Shown here: in pieces, positions 9,461-18,369 of the stretch
Layout: each line of letters starts with the position of its first letter
Position numbering within the stretch: position 1 is the stretch's first letter
Assembly: GCF_003999255.1 (NCBI RefSeq)
Contig: NZ_CP034791.1
Coordinates: forward strand, 2,830,501-2,894,500
Origin: Caldicellulosiruptor changbaiensis
GTDB taxonomy: Bacteria > Bacillota > Thermoanaerobacteria > Caldicellulosiruptorales > Caldicellulosiruptoraceae
Length of the DNA stretch: 64,000 nt
Direction of reading: 5' to 3'
Notes under the pieces: model-generated
What the model was told of the DNA's origin: nothing
Seen by the model: the letters and a program-made list of their open reading frames with translations, nothing else
Databases searched by the model: none
Position numbers and translations under genes: made by a program

Positions 9461-9512
9461 CCCCTTGTGTTTTGTTGTGGTTTTCTCTTAAATTAAATTA
9501 TAACACAAGGGG
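9461..9512 (-). promoter_or_regulatory. Hairpin covering the transposase ribosome site (copy A)
   Basis: CCCCTTGTGTT (9461-9471) is complementary to AACACAAGGGG (9502-9512). On the transposase strand the 3' arm contains the SD (AAGGGGG). A TATAAT lies at the inner edge of the 5' arm, so a transcript from that promoter would lack the 5' arm, while a read-through transcript would fold and hide the SD. The structure is seen; its role is inference from other insertion sequences. Confidence 0.6.
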
Positions 9513-9571
9513 TTTTTTTCATTTGTTACTATGTTTACTTTATATGGTTATTTCTTTTATTCAACAACCTC

Positions 9572-9753
9572 ATAACAATTTTATTATTAAATTCTTCCTC
9601 AAGTAATCTGACAGAATTATCCCTTGATGCATTATCAACTACAATCACTAAATAATTTTCATAAGATGATTTCAATACACTTCTAACACAAGTGCTTATA
9701 TATCTTTCACCATTATAATTTACAATTACAACCCCGACTTTCGGACTTGTCAT
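9572..9753 (-). pseudogene. GT2 glycosyltransferase, N-terminal part, split by an insertion sequence
   Basis: ATG at 9753 with AAGGAG 9 bases upstream opens MTSPKVGVVIVNYNGE, then VIVVDNASRDNSVRLLEEEF, the typical first ~60 residues of GT2 enzymes. The frame enters the transposon at 9571. Removing the transposon and one copy of the 12-bp repeat joins FNNKIV to IIKNEKNLGF and restores one normal reading frame with 7727-8459, so the insertion is recent and clean. Confidence 0.88.
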
Positions 9754-9817
9754 TTTATAATTCTCCTTTTTATTCCTGATATAATAATCTGACCACATCT
9801 GGGCCTCTTAAAAGTAT

Positions 9818-10954
9818 TTAATCTCTCAACCCCAACTCATAGTAAAGTGATTTATGTTTGTTAGCTATTTTCTCCCAATCGAATAAATTCTTGATTTGAT
9901 TTGTTTTTGCAATTAGCCTGTTCCTATATTCCATATCATAGAAAAATTTATCAATATTTCTTGACAACCCTACCACATCATTAGGTTTTACAAGATAATC
10001 TTTGAAAATCTCTAACAAATCCGGAGATGTCAATTTTGTATAAGTTGATAAAACTGGAACATTATGAACAACAGAAGCTATAAAACTTCCTCTTCTATAT
10101 GTTAAACCGTCTCTAAAGGGTAACACACATAAATTTGATGCTTTTAAATATTCTGATACTTGAGATTCTGTTAAATATCCAGTTATTTCTATCTTGTTTT
10201 TGTCAATGTTTAATTGTTTTAACAATTTTTTTATTTTACAATGATATTCATCACTATCATCTAATTCAGCTAAAATATTTAACTTAAAATCATCTTCAGT
10301 ATATACTTTTGTCAAAACGATTGCTCTTAATAATATTTCTAAGCCTTTGTCAGGCCTAATAAAACCAAAATAACTAATTGTATGATTATTGGTACATAAT
10401 TTATTTTCATTATTTTCAGAAGATTTATCTGGCAAAATATTTGAACCTATATTTATTACTTCAAATTTATCTTTTTTAAGGAAAAGAAAAAATTTAAGAA
10501 TTATTTTCTTCTCTTCGTTATTGGTTAAAATAATTTTATCACTAAATAACACAAGTGGAATAATCGATATTTTTCTCAAAATGTGCGACTGACTAAATTC
10601 ATGTAATGTTGTAATAATCCTTGTTTTCTTTTGGAAAACCATATCTTTCATCTTTATATATAATGGTAACAAATTTATGCCAATTTTGTATCCATATCCT
10701 TTTGTGGGGTACTGTATATGAATCACATCAATATTATTTTTATTGACATAATCATATATCTCTTTAATGCACTGCAAATTCCAATCTAAAATTATAGGCT
10801 CACAAATTCCATCTAATACCACTTTTTCGTTTTTTGTAGTTAAAACTTTTAATTCAACGCCAGTTTTGTTTACGAAATTCGCTAAGATCTTAGTATAATC
10901 TCCAACTCCACACTTCATGTTAGGGTATGAACCCGATACCATCAATACTCTCAT
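9818..10954 (-). CDS. GT4 family glycosyltransferase
   Basis: The 378-residue GT-B enzyme has MRVLMVSGSYPNMKCGVGDY (N-terminal Rossmann with the acceptor-side glycine loop), DVIHIQYP, TTLHEFSQSH, and ISYFGFIRPDKGLEILLRA (start of the C-terminal nucleotide-sugar domain, ~210). It ends with LKASNLCVLPFRDGLTYRRGS, where GT4 enzymes carry the E-x7-E region, here less canonical. It is a cytoplasmic retaining glycosyltransferase of the surface-glycan cluster; sugar specificity is unknown. Confidence 0.85.
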   Translation of the reverse strand: MRVLMVSGSYPNMKCGVGDYTKILANFVNKTGVELKVLTTKNEKVVLDGICEPIILDWNLQCIKEIYDYVNKNNIDVIHIQYPTKGYGYKIGINLLPLYIKMKDMVFQKKTRIITTLHEFSQSHILRKISIIPLVLFSDKIILTNNEEKKIILKFFLFLKKDKFEVINIGSNILPDKSSENNENKLCTNNHTISYFGFIRPDKGLEILLRAIVLTKVYTEDDFKLNILAELDDSDEYHCKIKKLLKQLNIDKNKIEITGYLTESQVSEYLKASNLCVLPFRDGLTYRRGSFIASVVHNVPVLSTYTKLTSPDLLEIFKDYLVKPNDVVGLSRNIDKFFYDMEYRNRLIAKTNQIKNLFDWEKIANKHKSLYYELGLRD

Positions 10955-11039
10955 TAGAGGCCCCTCTCAAATTTATGATTAAATACAAAAAACTTTTCGC
11001 TTATCTTATTAATATATCTACTAAGAAGCAAATCTTTTT

Positions 11040-12350
11040 TTATGTATTATTTTTCGTCAATGTTTTAAAAATTATCTGCTTTATAAAAGAAAAGACTCCC
11101 TGTAATTTAACAGAAGATATATCTATATTAGATTGACTTAAAATGATTATATTTAATGCATATATTATCCAAAATTGTGATTCTATAGGAAATAACCCCC
11201 ACGCAATATCAGAAATAGCAGCAATTTGTACAGATAAAAATGATAAGATAAATACTCCATATAACTCACTACTATTTTTACTCTTTAAAATCTTAACTAA
11301 TTTATAATCAATAAAAAGCAATGTAAATAAAAATAAGCTCCCTATTAAAATTCCTAACGAAAACAAAACCTCAGCATAAAGAGACTCATGTCCAAAATTA
11401 GGATTACCAAGTAATAAATTTCCTAACGAAGGACTATTAAGTAAACCAGGTGTAATTCTGTTATTCATGGTTATTATCTCTTCAGATTTATTATTGAATA
11501 ACCTCATTATAATAGGCTTTATCAGCTCTTCTTTTGAAATTGTTGAAAGAACAATAAATATTACGATGGTTAATGTAGTCTTGTGAATAAACTCTTTTAT
11601 TGTAATATTAAACTTCTTAAAGACTATTCTGACAAAGTTCAAAACAACAATCAACATAACAAATGCAATAATTGCTGTTCTTGATAAACTTCTGAAAATG
11701 CATATTATTGTTAGTGATTGCAATAAATATGAAATATTCCTCAATTTCGTTTTTTCCCAATAAAGTAATAAGGGATAATATAATACCAAAAAAATTCCAA
11801 ACATATTTCCATTTTGATAAGTAGATATTAACTTATAATATTCTCCAACTCTATTACATTTAGCTGTTAAAAGCTTGTATACATCAAAGTTGAAGTTCTT
11901 CAATTGTGTATAATTTGCAGTTAATCCTGGAATAACTGTATTTTCAATACCAAACATTATTTGAATTACTCCATATATTACTGGTATAGCACCTACAATT
12001 GTTATAACTTTCAATGTATCTTCTATCGACAATTTTTTCCTGGCAATTATGTTAAACAAAAATGGTAAGACAATAAATCCTAATATATATCTTATAACTG
12101 TTTCCTTATTATTAAGATCATGCATTAATAAGTAAATTAATAGTGATATAAAACCCCAATATGGGATTAGATCAATTAAAACTAAAGGTTTATAATACTT
12201 CAAATTCAGTGCTATATATATTACAACAACTATTATGCCAACATAAAATGGTATATTATGGATGTTAAATCCACTCTTGGGTATTGCAAATACAAACAGA
12301 AATAAAATAGAAAGTAATATACAATCAACTTTATTGTTTTCCCTTTCCAA
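11040..12350 (-). CDS. Wzy-like polysaccharide polymerase / O-antigen ligase family membrane protein
   Basis: The protein is very hydrophobic, with about 10-12 membrane spans. A large external loop near residues 270-320 contains NNRITPGLLN, then GNLLLGNPNFGHESLYAEVLF, and LSRTAIIAFVMLIVVL lies in a central span. This layout matches the Wzy_C/O-antigen ligase superfamily, which joins glycan repeat units outside the membrane. I prefer TTG 12350 as start (AGAGGTG 8 bases upstream); the longer frame from 12398 would add a polar tail and runs into a dead sugar-transferase remnant. Confidence 0.78.
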   Translation of the reverse strand: MERENNKVDCILLSILFLFVFAIPKSGFNIHNIPFYVGIIVVVIYIALNLKYYKPLVLIDLIPYWGFISLLIYLLMHDLNNKETVIRYILGFIVLPFLFNIIARKKLSIEDTLKVITIVGAIPVIYGVIQIMFGIENTVIPGLTANYTQLKNFNFDVYKLLTAKCNRVGEYYKLISTYQNGNMFGIFLVLYYPLLLYWEKTKLRNISYLLQSLTIICIFRSLSRTAIIAFVMLIVVLNFVRIVFKKFNITIKEFIHKTTLTIVIFIVLSTISKEELIKPIIMRLFNNKSEEIITMNNRITPGLLNSPSLGNLLLGNPNFGHESLYAEVLFSLGILIGSLFLFTLLFIDYKLVKILKSKNSSELYGVFILSFLSVQIAAISDIAWGLFPIESQFWIIYALNIIILSQSNIDISSVKLQGVFSFIKQIIFKTLTKNNT

Positions 12351-12369
12351 TAGAAATTCACCTCTTACT

Positions 12370-12760
12370 TCAAAATTCACCTTTAAATACGGTTGCAAAT
12401 ACTGTCTTAATATCTAATCCAAATATCCGATTTTTTATATATCAATATATATTTAACTCTTTCTTCAATTGATGTATCTCCTCTCAACCCATGGAGCTGA
12501 GCCAAGCTTGTCATTCCAAAGCTTATACGACGCTCTCTCATGTATTTGGAAATCTCACTTTTACACTTCTCAACAAATTGTGAGTGTTTTGACCTTAATC
12601 CAACATGGCTAATTTTTCTAACCAAAATATTATATAACTCGAGAAACTCATCAAGTTAGAGCCTTATTAAAATCTTCTTAATTGGAGTTCTTATTTGATC
12701 ATCTTTGGTTATCCATTTGCTTTTTTCCTTGGGGGTCTTGAACAAACATGGCTTTAAATT
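12370..12760 (-). pseudogene. Decayed sugar-transferase remnant (second copy)
   Basis: Scattered frames encode KWITKDDQIRTPIKKILIRL-stop, LDEFLELYNILVRKISHVGL, FVEKCKSEISKYMRERRIS, and [19 protein letters not shown]. After a frameshift comes DIKTVFATVFKGEF-stop at 12370. These line up in order with the catalytic and C-terminal blocks of PF02397 transferases, but with a stop, a frameshift and a mutated GPRPE motif. Together with 207-458 it shows repeated loss of initiating transferases in this cluster. Confidence 0.78.
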
Positions 12761-12821
12761 TATGCATTTAGAATATTTACCTAATATTATAGCCTATCCT
12801 CTTTTCCCCTTAATTCATTCA

Positions 12822-13931
12822 TTATTTTCCAAAGCCTTTTTCATTAATAACCTCTAAAATAAATCTTTCAAACTCTTCACGAAATCTTTGAGCACTGAAC
12901 TTTTCAGCATGCAATCTAATATATCTTGAATCAAAATTTTGGATATTTGTTTCAAACTTAATAACTGCATTTCTCAAGCTCTCAACATTTTGCCTCTCAA
13001 AAAAAATCCCCGTTTTGTTTTCTTCCACCGTTTCTGTTGCTCCACCCATTTTATATGCTATCACGGGTCTTCCACACGCTTGAACCTCAACAGGAACTAT
13101 TCCAAAATCCTCAACCCCAGCAAAAATCAATGCTTTACAATGCTGATAAAGTTCTTTTATGACTTCATCAGATTGATAACCTAAGAATTCTATATTGTTC
13201 TTTGCTAAACCTTTTAATTTTTTAAACTCAGGTCCATCACCAACGATTATAAGTCTTTTTGAAAGCTGGTTAAAAGCCTCAATTGCAAGATCAACTCTTT
13301 TATATGCCACAAGCCTTGAAACAATTAGATAATAATCCTCGATTTTACCATCTTTCGATGGAGTAAAATACTCAGTATCAACTGGTGGATAAATTACTCT
13401 ACTTTCTCGTTTATAAAATTTTTTAATCCTTTTAGCAACATAGAAAGAATTTGCAATAAAATAGTCCACCCTATTTGCTGCTATACTATCCCACATTCTA
13501 AGGTAGTGAAATTTTTTCTCTAAATACTTCCTAACAAGAAAATTATAGTCTTTTAGATATTCATGAGTCAAATCCCAAATATATCTTGGTGGTGTATGAC
13601 AATAGCAAACATGAATACTGTTTGGTGACGTAATAACCCCCTTAGCAAAAGCTGATGATGAACTAATTATTAAGTCAAACTCACTTAAGTCAAATTCTTC
13701 AAATGCTCTTGGCATATATTTAAAAAATAACTGATGTTTTTTCTTAGCCAATGGATTTTTTTGCAGATAAGAGGTTTTGATTTTACATTTATCAAAGTAT
13801 GCACCTAATTTTTTCTCGTTATATACCAATGTGTATATTGGTGCCTCAGGAAAAATTTTCTTTAACTCTAAAATAACTTTTTCTGCACCACCCACAGTAG
13901 TTAACCAATCATGAACTATTGCAACTCGCAT
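12822..13931 (-). CDS. GT4 family glycosyltransferase (WbaZ/mannosyltransferase-like)
   Basis: The 369-residue GT-B enzyme begins MRVAIVHDWLTTVGGAEKVI (Gly-Gly-Ala-Glu loop). It continues with HVCYCHTPPRYIWDLTHEYL, a signature of WbaZ-like mannosyl/glycosyltransferases, YYLIVSRLVAYKRVDLAIEA, and FAGVEDFGIVPVEVQACGRP, which carries the E-x7-E catalytic region. Start at ATG 13931 with GGAGG 6 bases upstream. It is probably the first enzyme of the left-hand operon, separated from 14314-16500 by ~380 bases. Confidence 0.88.
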   Translation of the reverse strand: MRVAIVHDWLTTVGGAEKVILELKKIFPEAPIYTLVYNEKKLGAYFDKCKIKTSYLQKNPLAKKKHQLFFKYMPRAFEEFDLSEFDLIISSSSAFAKGVITSPNSIHVCYCHTPPRYIWDLTHEYLKDYNFLVRKYLEKKFHYLRMWDSIAANRVDYFIANSFYVAKRIKKFYKRESRVIYPPVDTEYFTPSKDGKIEDYYLIVSRLVAYKRVDLAIEAFNQLSKRLIIVGDGPEFKKLKGLAKNNIEFLGYQSDEVIKELYQHCKALIFAGVEDFGIVPVEVQACGRPVIAYKMGGATETVEENKTGIFFERQNVESLRNAVIKFETNIQNFDSRYIRLHAEKFSAQRFREEFERFILEVINEKGFGK

Positions 13932-14098
13932 ATAAACCTCCTATTTATCCATTTTTTATTTATAGCGTTTCGCATAAGCGCTCAAAATAAGCGTTATTAA
14001 ATATTCTGGGACTTTTGTTTTGTCCGAACTCACTCCTTGTAAATATAGTAAAATATACTTATATAAAACAACTCTGACTTTATGAGGAGAAAACCAAA

Positions 14099-14258
14099 AT
14101 GTTCATAAACAAACCTCAACAACTTTCATCCTTAGAACTCTGCTCCCTCACAAAGTCCACTGCTCTCCAAAAGATATAGAGCTGATTTGGCTTGCTCGAA
14201 AAATTTGTGGACATATTCTCAATTTATACTTACTCTTTCTATGAGATCTAATACTAAA
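14099..14258 (+). pseudogene. 5' stub of a transposase gene in the 13932-14313 spacer
   Basis: TATGAGGAGA is followed by ATG at 14099 and 26 codons (MFINKPQQLSSLELCSLTKS) ending in TAG. In a shifted frame LLEKFVDIFSIYTYSFYE continues, resembling the N-terminus of DDE transposases. A possible promoter (TTGTAA then TAAAAT) precedes it. No catalytic part is present, so this is a truncated insertion-sequence end. The rest of the ~380-base spacer shows nothing I can name. Confidence 0.35.
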
Positions 14259-14313
14259 ATTCCTTTTTTTGATTTTTTGTACTTTTTGAGGTCTATTTAT
14301 TATTCATCTCATG

Positions 14314-16500
14314 CTAAATACCATTAAGTTTTTTCTGAACATCCTTCACAATTTGTTTTGTTTTATCAGTAATTTCAAAATCGTTATGTGGACTCATCTT
14401 TACTACTTCTGGCATCCTCTCTCTTTCTTTTTTCACCCTTTCAATCTCTTGTGGTATCCTTAACACAACCTCATAATACTTCCTTGCTTTCTCCTTATCA
14501 CCTTTTCCCAGGTAATAATCCCCAACCTTTGCATATGCATCTGCCTTGACTTCATAGTTATTTGGTTGAAGAGGCTGAAGCTTTATCCCCTCTTCTATCT
14601 GTTTTAGACCCTCATCTATTGCACCGTGGGAGAGTAAATACACAGCATACTTAAACCTTATCTTAGCGTTAAATCTATCATTTGTAATTGCCTGTTTGAA
14701 GTAATCATTTGCCTTCGCAATCAAGCTTGCATCCTTGTTCTGGTCACCAATTTTATATAGCGTAACTGCATAGTCGCTCAACGCAGCAGCATTTAGAGAA
14801 TCGTATTCTACTGCTTTTGACAAAAATGAATATGCAGCAGTCAAGTTATTCATCTGCAATGCTTGCTGACCAATGTTTGCGTTGTAATTCCCAATCCTAA
14901 AGTTTATAGAAATAATTATCACAAAAAGATAAAAGACCAAAAGTGCAGGGATTAATACCTTTGATTTTTTTGGTACAAATAATTTTTCATCCTCTTTGCT
15001 CTTTTGAAGCACTTCCTGCGTTATTGCTATAAGTACCCCAAGGCTTGCAAAAAGCAGAACCTGAACAGAGGCAAGTGAAAAGTCAAAATCCAAAATTGAA
15101 TGAAAATAAAGCTGCACAGCCGCTGCCACAATTCCACCAATCAAAATATTCTTCTCTTTGTCCTTCTTGCTCCATGCCCTCAAAGCTGTGGAGAAAAGCA
15201 TATACAAAAACACCATCAAAATGGCAAATCCAAAAAGCCCTGTGTCAAGAAGCACCTGCAAGAAGTAGTTGTGAGACTGTGTTGTGAAGTATAAGTACGA
15301 CTGATACATAAAATAAAGTGATACCCACGTTCCACCGCCATAGCCGAAGATTGGACTTTTCAAAAAGATTTTAAGCCCATCTTTGTAAAACACAAGCCTT
15401 TCAACAAAGTTCCTATCCTTTAAGCTGATTGATTTTATCTTGTCGGCAATCGACGCTGGAAGAAGATGCATATCCAGCGCAACTATAAAGCCAACTATCC
15501 CAAGTATCACAATTGTTACTGCCGAAACGATATAAACCTCGTTTTTAAGAGCATATAGCCTTTTTTCGGCAAAACTGAATACATAGGTAATTGCCCAAAT
15601 AACTACAAGCTGCATAAGCAAAATCAACCACAGTTTTTCTTTACCATTAGGATTTAGCTGGGTCCCTACCTTGTTCAAAAAGGCTACCACAAACCCACCT
15701 ATTATCACAAGGTTAAATACAAACGAAATCCTCTTTTCCCTTGGAAGTAGTAAAAAGAACACAAAAAGCGCAAGTGGTAATGTCACATAGCATCCTCTTG
15801 AATATGTAAAGAAAAAGGCTGTCAGCACAAAGGAAGATGCAGCAAAGTAAAATGCTCTTAAAAACTTATTTTCAGTATATAGCCCCAGCATAAGACCAAT
15901 TATAAGCCCAAATGCAAGCACAGTTCCTGCGGTGTTGTGGTATTGCAAGGTTGAGTTTATCATATTTCCTGCCCAAAGACCATTCATTGCCATACCTAAA
16001 GGGCGAGCAGTCTCAGGTATCAACCCTACTGCTGCTTGATATCCAAAAAATGCAACACCAATTGTTGAGATAAAAAGAGCATTTAATATGGTGAGCCTTT
16101 CGAACCTGCCAGTTGCAAGCCTTATTGCCATTGCAAATATAGCAAAGTAGAATGCATATTTCAAAAACTCACCTATTGCCAGTCTTCTGTTTGCTGCAAA
16201 GAAAAATGGCACAATATATGCTACCATAAACAGCAAAAGGATATATTCAAGCTTGTACTTAACCTCAAATCCTATTTTAGATGCATACAGATAAAGAACC
16301 AATAAGATGAAAATTACAGCTGCTATAGTCTGAAATACCATAAGCTCATAGTCAAAGTAAAGCCCTCTGTAGTAAGGTGTCATCATGACAAGTACTGAAA
16401 ATGCAAAAAGCAAAATAAGTCTTATGGGATAAAGATTTAGAGCTTCTTGTTGTGTATCTTTGAAAGAAGAAGTTTGCTTTTTCTTTTCCTTTTTCGCCAT
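14314..16500 (-). CDS. O-antigen-ligase-like membrane protein with C-terminal TPR repeats
   Basis: Of 728 residues, about 25-535 contain ~12 membrane spans. A conserved ligase region (SRGCYVTLPLALFVFFLLL; SPIFGYGGGTWVSLY) leads into a large external loop with an SHNYFLQVLLDTG motif (His near residue 405), the hallmark of Wzy_C/WaaL-family glycan ligases. Residues ~550-690 are helical repeats of TPR type (AALSDYAVTLYKIG; GDKEKARKYYEVVL). The family attaches finished glycan to a carrier outside the membrane; in Gram-positives the acceptor is often protein or wall polymer. ATG 16500 has AAAAGGAG 9 bases upstream. Confidence 0.85.
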   Translation of the reverse strand: MAKKEKKKQTSSFKDTQQEALNLYPIRLILLFAFSVLVMMTPYYRGLYFDYELMVFQTIAAVIFILLVLYLYASKIGFEVKYKLEYILLLFMVAYIVPFFFAANRRLAIGEFLKYAFYFAIFAMAIRLATGRFERLTILNALFISTIGVAFFGYQAAVGLIPETARPLGMAMNGLWAGNMINSTLQYHNTAGTVLAFGLIIGLMLGLYTENKFLRAFYFAASSFVLTAFFFTYSRGCYVTLPLALFVFFLLLPREKRISFVFNLVIIGGFVVAFLNKVGTQLNPNGKEKLWLILLMQLVVIWAITYVFSFAEKRLYALKNEVYIVSAVTIVILGIVGFIVALDMHLLPASIADKIKSISLKDRNFVERLVFYKDGLKIFLKSPIFGYGGGTWVSLYFMYQSYLYFTTQSHNYFLQVLLDTGLFGFAILMVFLYMLFSTALRAWSKKDKEKNILIGGIVAAAVQLYFHSILDFDFSLASVQVLLFASLGVLIAITQEVLQKSKEDEKLFVPKKSKVLIPALLVFYLFVIIISINFRIGNYNANIGQQALQMNNLTAAYSFLSKAVEYDSLNAAALSDYAVTLYKIGDQNKDASLIAKANDYFKQAITNDRFNAKIRFKYAVYLLSHGAIDEGLKQIEEGIKLQPLQPNNYEVKADAYAKVGDYYLGKGDKEKARKYYEVVLRIPQEIERVKKERERMPEVVKMSPHNDFEITDKTKQIVKDVQKKLNGI

Positions 16501-16556
16501 TGTGTTTTCTCCTTTTTTGTAAGTTTAGTTTCAACCAAAGCCTCATTTAAAGCATT

Positions 16557-17189
16557 TTAACCCTTGTGTGAAAGCACAATAACCTTTCGTGCCTCAGGAA
16601 GCTCTTTTATCTCAAGCTCAAAAGAGTTTGCATATTCTACATTGTCAAAAAGCTTTGTAAATTCCTCCAGCCTGCCCAAATCAAATTTCAGTTTTTCTGT
16701 TTTATAGTGCATAGGAATTATAATCTTTGGATTTATAGCCTTTGCAACGTTGTAAGCTGCTTTTGCATCAATTGTATACACTCCACCAACAGGAATGAGC
16801 AGAATATCTACCTTGCCAATCTTGTCAAGATGGTCTTTTTCAAGCTCATGGCCCAAATCACCCAAATGTGCTACAACAAACTCATTCTCTATAACAAACA
16901 CAATATTTTCCCCTCTTTTTTGACCAGCTTCTTGGTCATGAAACGTCTTTATACCTCTTATCTTTACACCTTTGACGTTGTACTCCTCAGGCTTGTCCAC
17001 AAGAGTAAAATTACCCTTTAATGCGCCGGTATAGCCGTGGTCAAAGTGTTTATGAGAGGTCAAAACAATATCAGGTGATAATTCAAACACTGCGTATCCA
17101 ACAGAGTTATCGTATGGATCTGTTAAAATCTTTACCCCTGTTTTTGTCTCTATCAAAAAACTTGCGTGCGCAAGATAGGTTATTTTCAT
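16557..17189 (-). CDS. Metal-dependent hydrolase, metallo-beta-lactamase fold (UPF0173)
   Basis: The 210-residue protein has the metal-binding TSHKHFDHGY motif (H-x-H-x-D-H, ~44-52), an FHDQ segment, VAHLGDLGHE, and a later PMHYKTE His, all positions expected for metal ligands. It is cytoplasmic with no signal peptide. The UPF0173/YtkL family has a beta-lactamase-like fold of unknown physiological substrate. GGGGGAAG precedes the ATG. It lies 56 bases downstream of the ligase gene's start but is separately oriented toward it on the same strand, so it may lead that operon. Confidence 0.88.
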   Translation of the reverse strand: MKITYLAHASFLIETKTGVKILTDPYDNSVGYAVFELSPDIVLTSHKHFDHGYTGALKGNFTLVDKPEEYNVKGVKIRGIKTFHDQEAGQKRGENIVFVIENEFVVAHLGDLGHELEKDHLDKIGKVDILLIPVGGVYTIDAKAAYNVAKAINPKIIIPMHYKTEKLKFDLGRLEEFTKLFDNVEYANSFELEIKELPEARKVIVLSHKG

Positions 17190-17359
17190 GTTTCAAACTT
17201 CCCCCTTTTCTTTTACTATCAACAATATTATATACTAAACTGAGGAAATGTTAATTAAAAATTTGTGAAAATCTTTCCTGCTTGCATTGGTTTACAAAAA
17301 AGAACCAATTTGTTATGATTTTAAATAGCTCTACAAACCTTTTTAAGGAGGCTTTGAAA

Positions 17360-17941
17360 TTGAACTTTAGTTTTTTGGTTGAAACTTTAAGAAAAGAAAA
17401 AAGACTCATTTTAATTTGTCTTGGTATTTTTGTTCTTTTTTTGATCTTGGGTATATTGGCTGGAATATATTTTGGCGATATGATAAGCAAATATGTTGAT
17501 ATGTATCTTAAAAAGATGTTCCAGCAGATTTTGAAAAATGTGGATAACAAATTTGAGCTTTTCTTGGCAATACTCAAAAATAACATGAGAGTTTATCTTA
17601 TTTTGATTGTAGCAGGAACGCTCACTTTTGGCCTTGTTTCGCTTTTTGTTTTGATGTCAAATGGAGTTATTGTAGGGGCTGTGGCTGCACTTTCGGCAAA
17701 ACACACTTCAGTTGAAAAAACTCTGCTATTGCTTTTGCCCCATGGAGTAATTGAGATTTTTGCATTTTTAATTGGAGCTGTCGCATCCGCCATTTTTCTT
17801 GAAAATCTTATTCTGGAAAAGAAAAAAGAAGATATAAAGACTGTGTTTAAAAGATTTTGTATCTTGAGTATACTTGGTGCAGTTTTGGTTGTGGTTGCTG
17901 CATTCATTGAAGCGTATGTCACATCAAGCTTTGCAAGATGA
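17360..17941 (+). CDS. spoIIM: SpoIIM / DUF95 family integral membrane protein
   Basis: Five to six membrane spans are visible, with the family signature LLPHGVIEIFAFLIGAVAS near the middle. SpoIIM works with SpoIID and SpoIIP in peptidoglycan remodelling during engulfment in spore formers; single homologues also occur in non-sporulating relatives. I choose TTG 17360 (8 bases after AAGGAGG at 17345-17351), giving 193 residues. The longer frame from 17282 would read through the ribosome site. It is transcribed divergently from the hydrolase gene. Confidence 0.85.
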   Translation: MNFSFLVETLRKEKRLILICLGIFVLFLILGILAGIYFGDMISKYVDMYLKKMFQQILKNVDNKFELFLAILKNNMRVYLILIVAGTLTFGLVSLFVLMSNGVIVGAVAALSAKHTSVEKTLLLLLPHGVIEIFAFLIGAVASAIFLENLILEKKKEDIKTVFKRFCILSILGAVLVVVAAFIEAYVTSSFAR

Positions 17942-17944
17942 AAA

Positions 17945-18030
17945 CCAAAAAAGATGAAGCCTCATTGCACCAAAGATAAGGGCTGAGATTAAAACTCCTG
18001 TGTTTCTAATCCTTCTGTAAAGCAAGCTCC
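17945..18030 (-). pseudogene. Short remnant of a CPBP/Abi membrane protease
   Basis: The minus strand encodes LLYRRIRNTGVLISALIFG followed by AMRLHLF, which resembles the last catalytic helix of CPBP (CAAX-protease/Abi) proteins, where family members usually read SALIFGLMH. The catalytic EExxxR part and any start are missing. The segment is only ~28 codons, so the call rests on that one motif. Confidence 0.4.
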
Positions 18031-18170
18031 TTTTCCCTTTCAAAAATTATGTAATCGTTTACTTTGCCATTTTAGGGCTATGCCTTATGAGATGTGAGTA
18101 TTTACGAAAAGAAAACATTAGCCTTAGAGATTTTGACTATAGAATAAAGAAAAGCAACTTTTTAAAGAAG

Positions 18171-18353
18171 AAAAATAAAAAGGCAGGGATTCTGTCCCCG
18201 CCTTCTTGATTTGTAAAGTGTTTCTTTTTCTATTTGTAAAATATTTAGCATATCCCAGTTGCCATCTGGCAAGCAGGATATGCCTGGAGCCTTTCAACTC
18301 CCTACTTCTGGAAGGTACTTGGCTCCTTTTTTAATTGATATTGATATGCTTCC
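18171..18353 (-). ncRNA. Candidate ~180-nt structured RNA of unknown family
   Basis: A consensus sigma-A promoter (18360-18388) points leftward into a run of strong hairpins. Hairpin A is GGAGCC...GGCTCC (18326-18321 with 18291-18286), with an inner CUUCC/GGGAG stem. Hairpin B is GGCATATCC...GGATATGC (18284-18248), with an inner TTGCC/GGCAA stem. An intrinsic terminator follows (AAGGCGGGG...CCCTGCCTT plus TTTTATTTTT, 18204-18171). No ORF fits. A GCATATC near the predicted 5' end could compete for one arm of hairpin B. I compared it from memory with common riboswitches and 6S RNA and found no match. Confidence 0.55.
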
Positions 18354-18369
18354 ACTATTATTATAAAAT
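18341..18369 (+). promoter_or_regulatory. Candidate promoter for the DUF3800 gene, overlapping the RNA promoter
   Basis: TTGATA (18341-18346), 17 bases, TAAAAT (18364-18369) points toward the gene at 18414. It overlaps the -10 of the divergent RNA promoter, so the two transcription units probably exclude each other at this spot. Confidence 0.45.

Larger units (their letters stand above)
8460..9571 (-). mobile_element. DDE insertion sequence, copy A, inside a GT2 gene
   Basis: The 1112-bp element is bounded by the inverted repeat GGTTGTTGAATAAAA (8460-8474) and its complement (9556-9570, plus one C). It has a 12-bp target duplication ATAACAATTTTA at 8448-8459 and 9572-9583. It carries one transposase gene plus a hairpin upstream of it. 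A second copy of nearly the same length (1113 bp) lies at 34163-35275. The transposase is of the DDE_Tnp_1 (IS4/IS5-like) type; I cannot assign the ISfinder family from memory. Confidence 0.93.

Noticed and set aside
12407-12625. Intact 72-residue small protein
   Set aside because: It is a fragment of a sugar-transferase remnant with stop and frameshift on either side.
17021-17254. Plus-strand frame over the hydrolase gene start
   Set aside because: Antisense to the HxHxDH motif region and lacks a ribosome site.
18286-18334. Plus-strand terminator for spoIIM (GGAGCC...GGCTCC + TTTTTT)
   Set aside because: Possible, but a full-consensus promoter on the other strand and a separate terminator at 18204-18171 explain the structure better.
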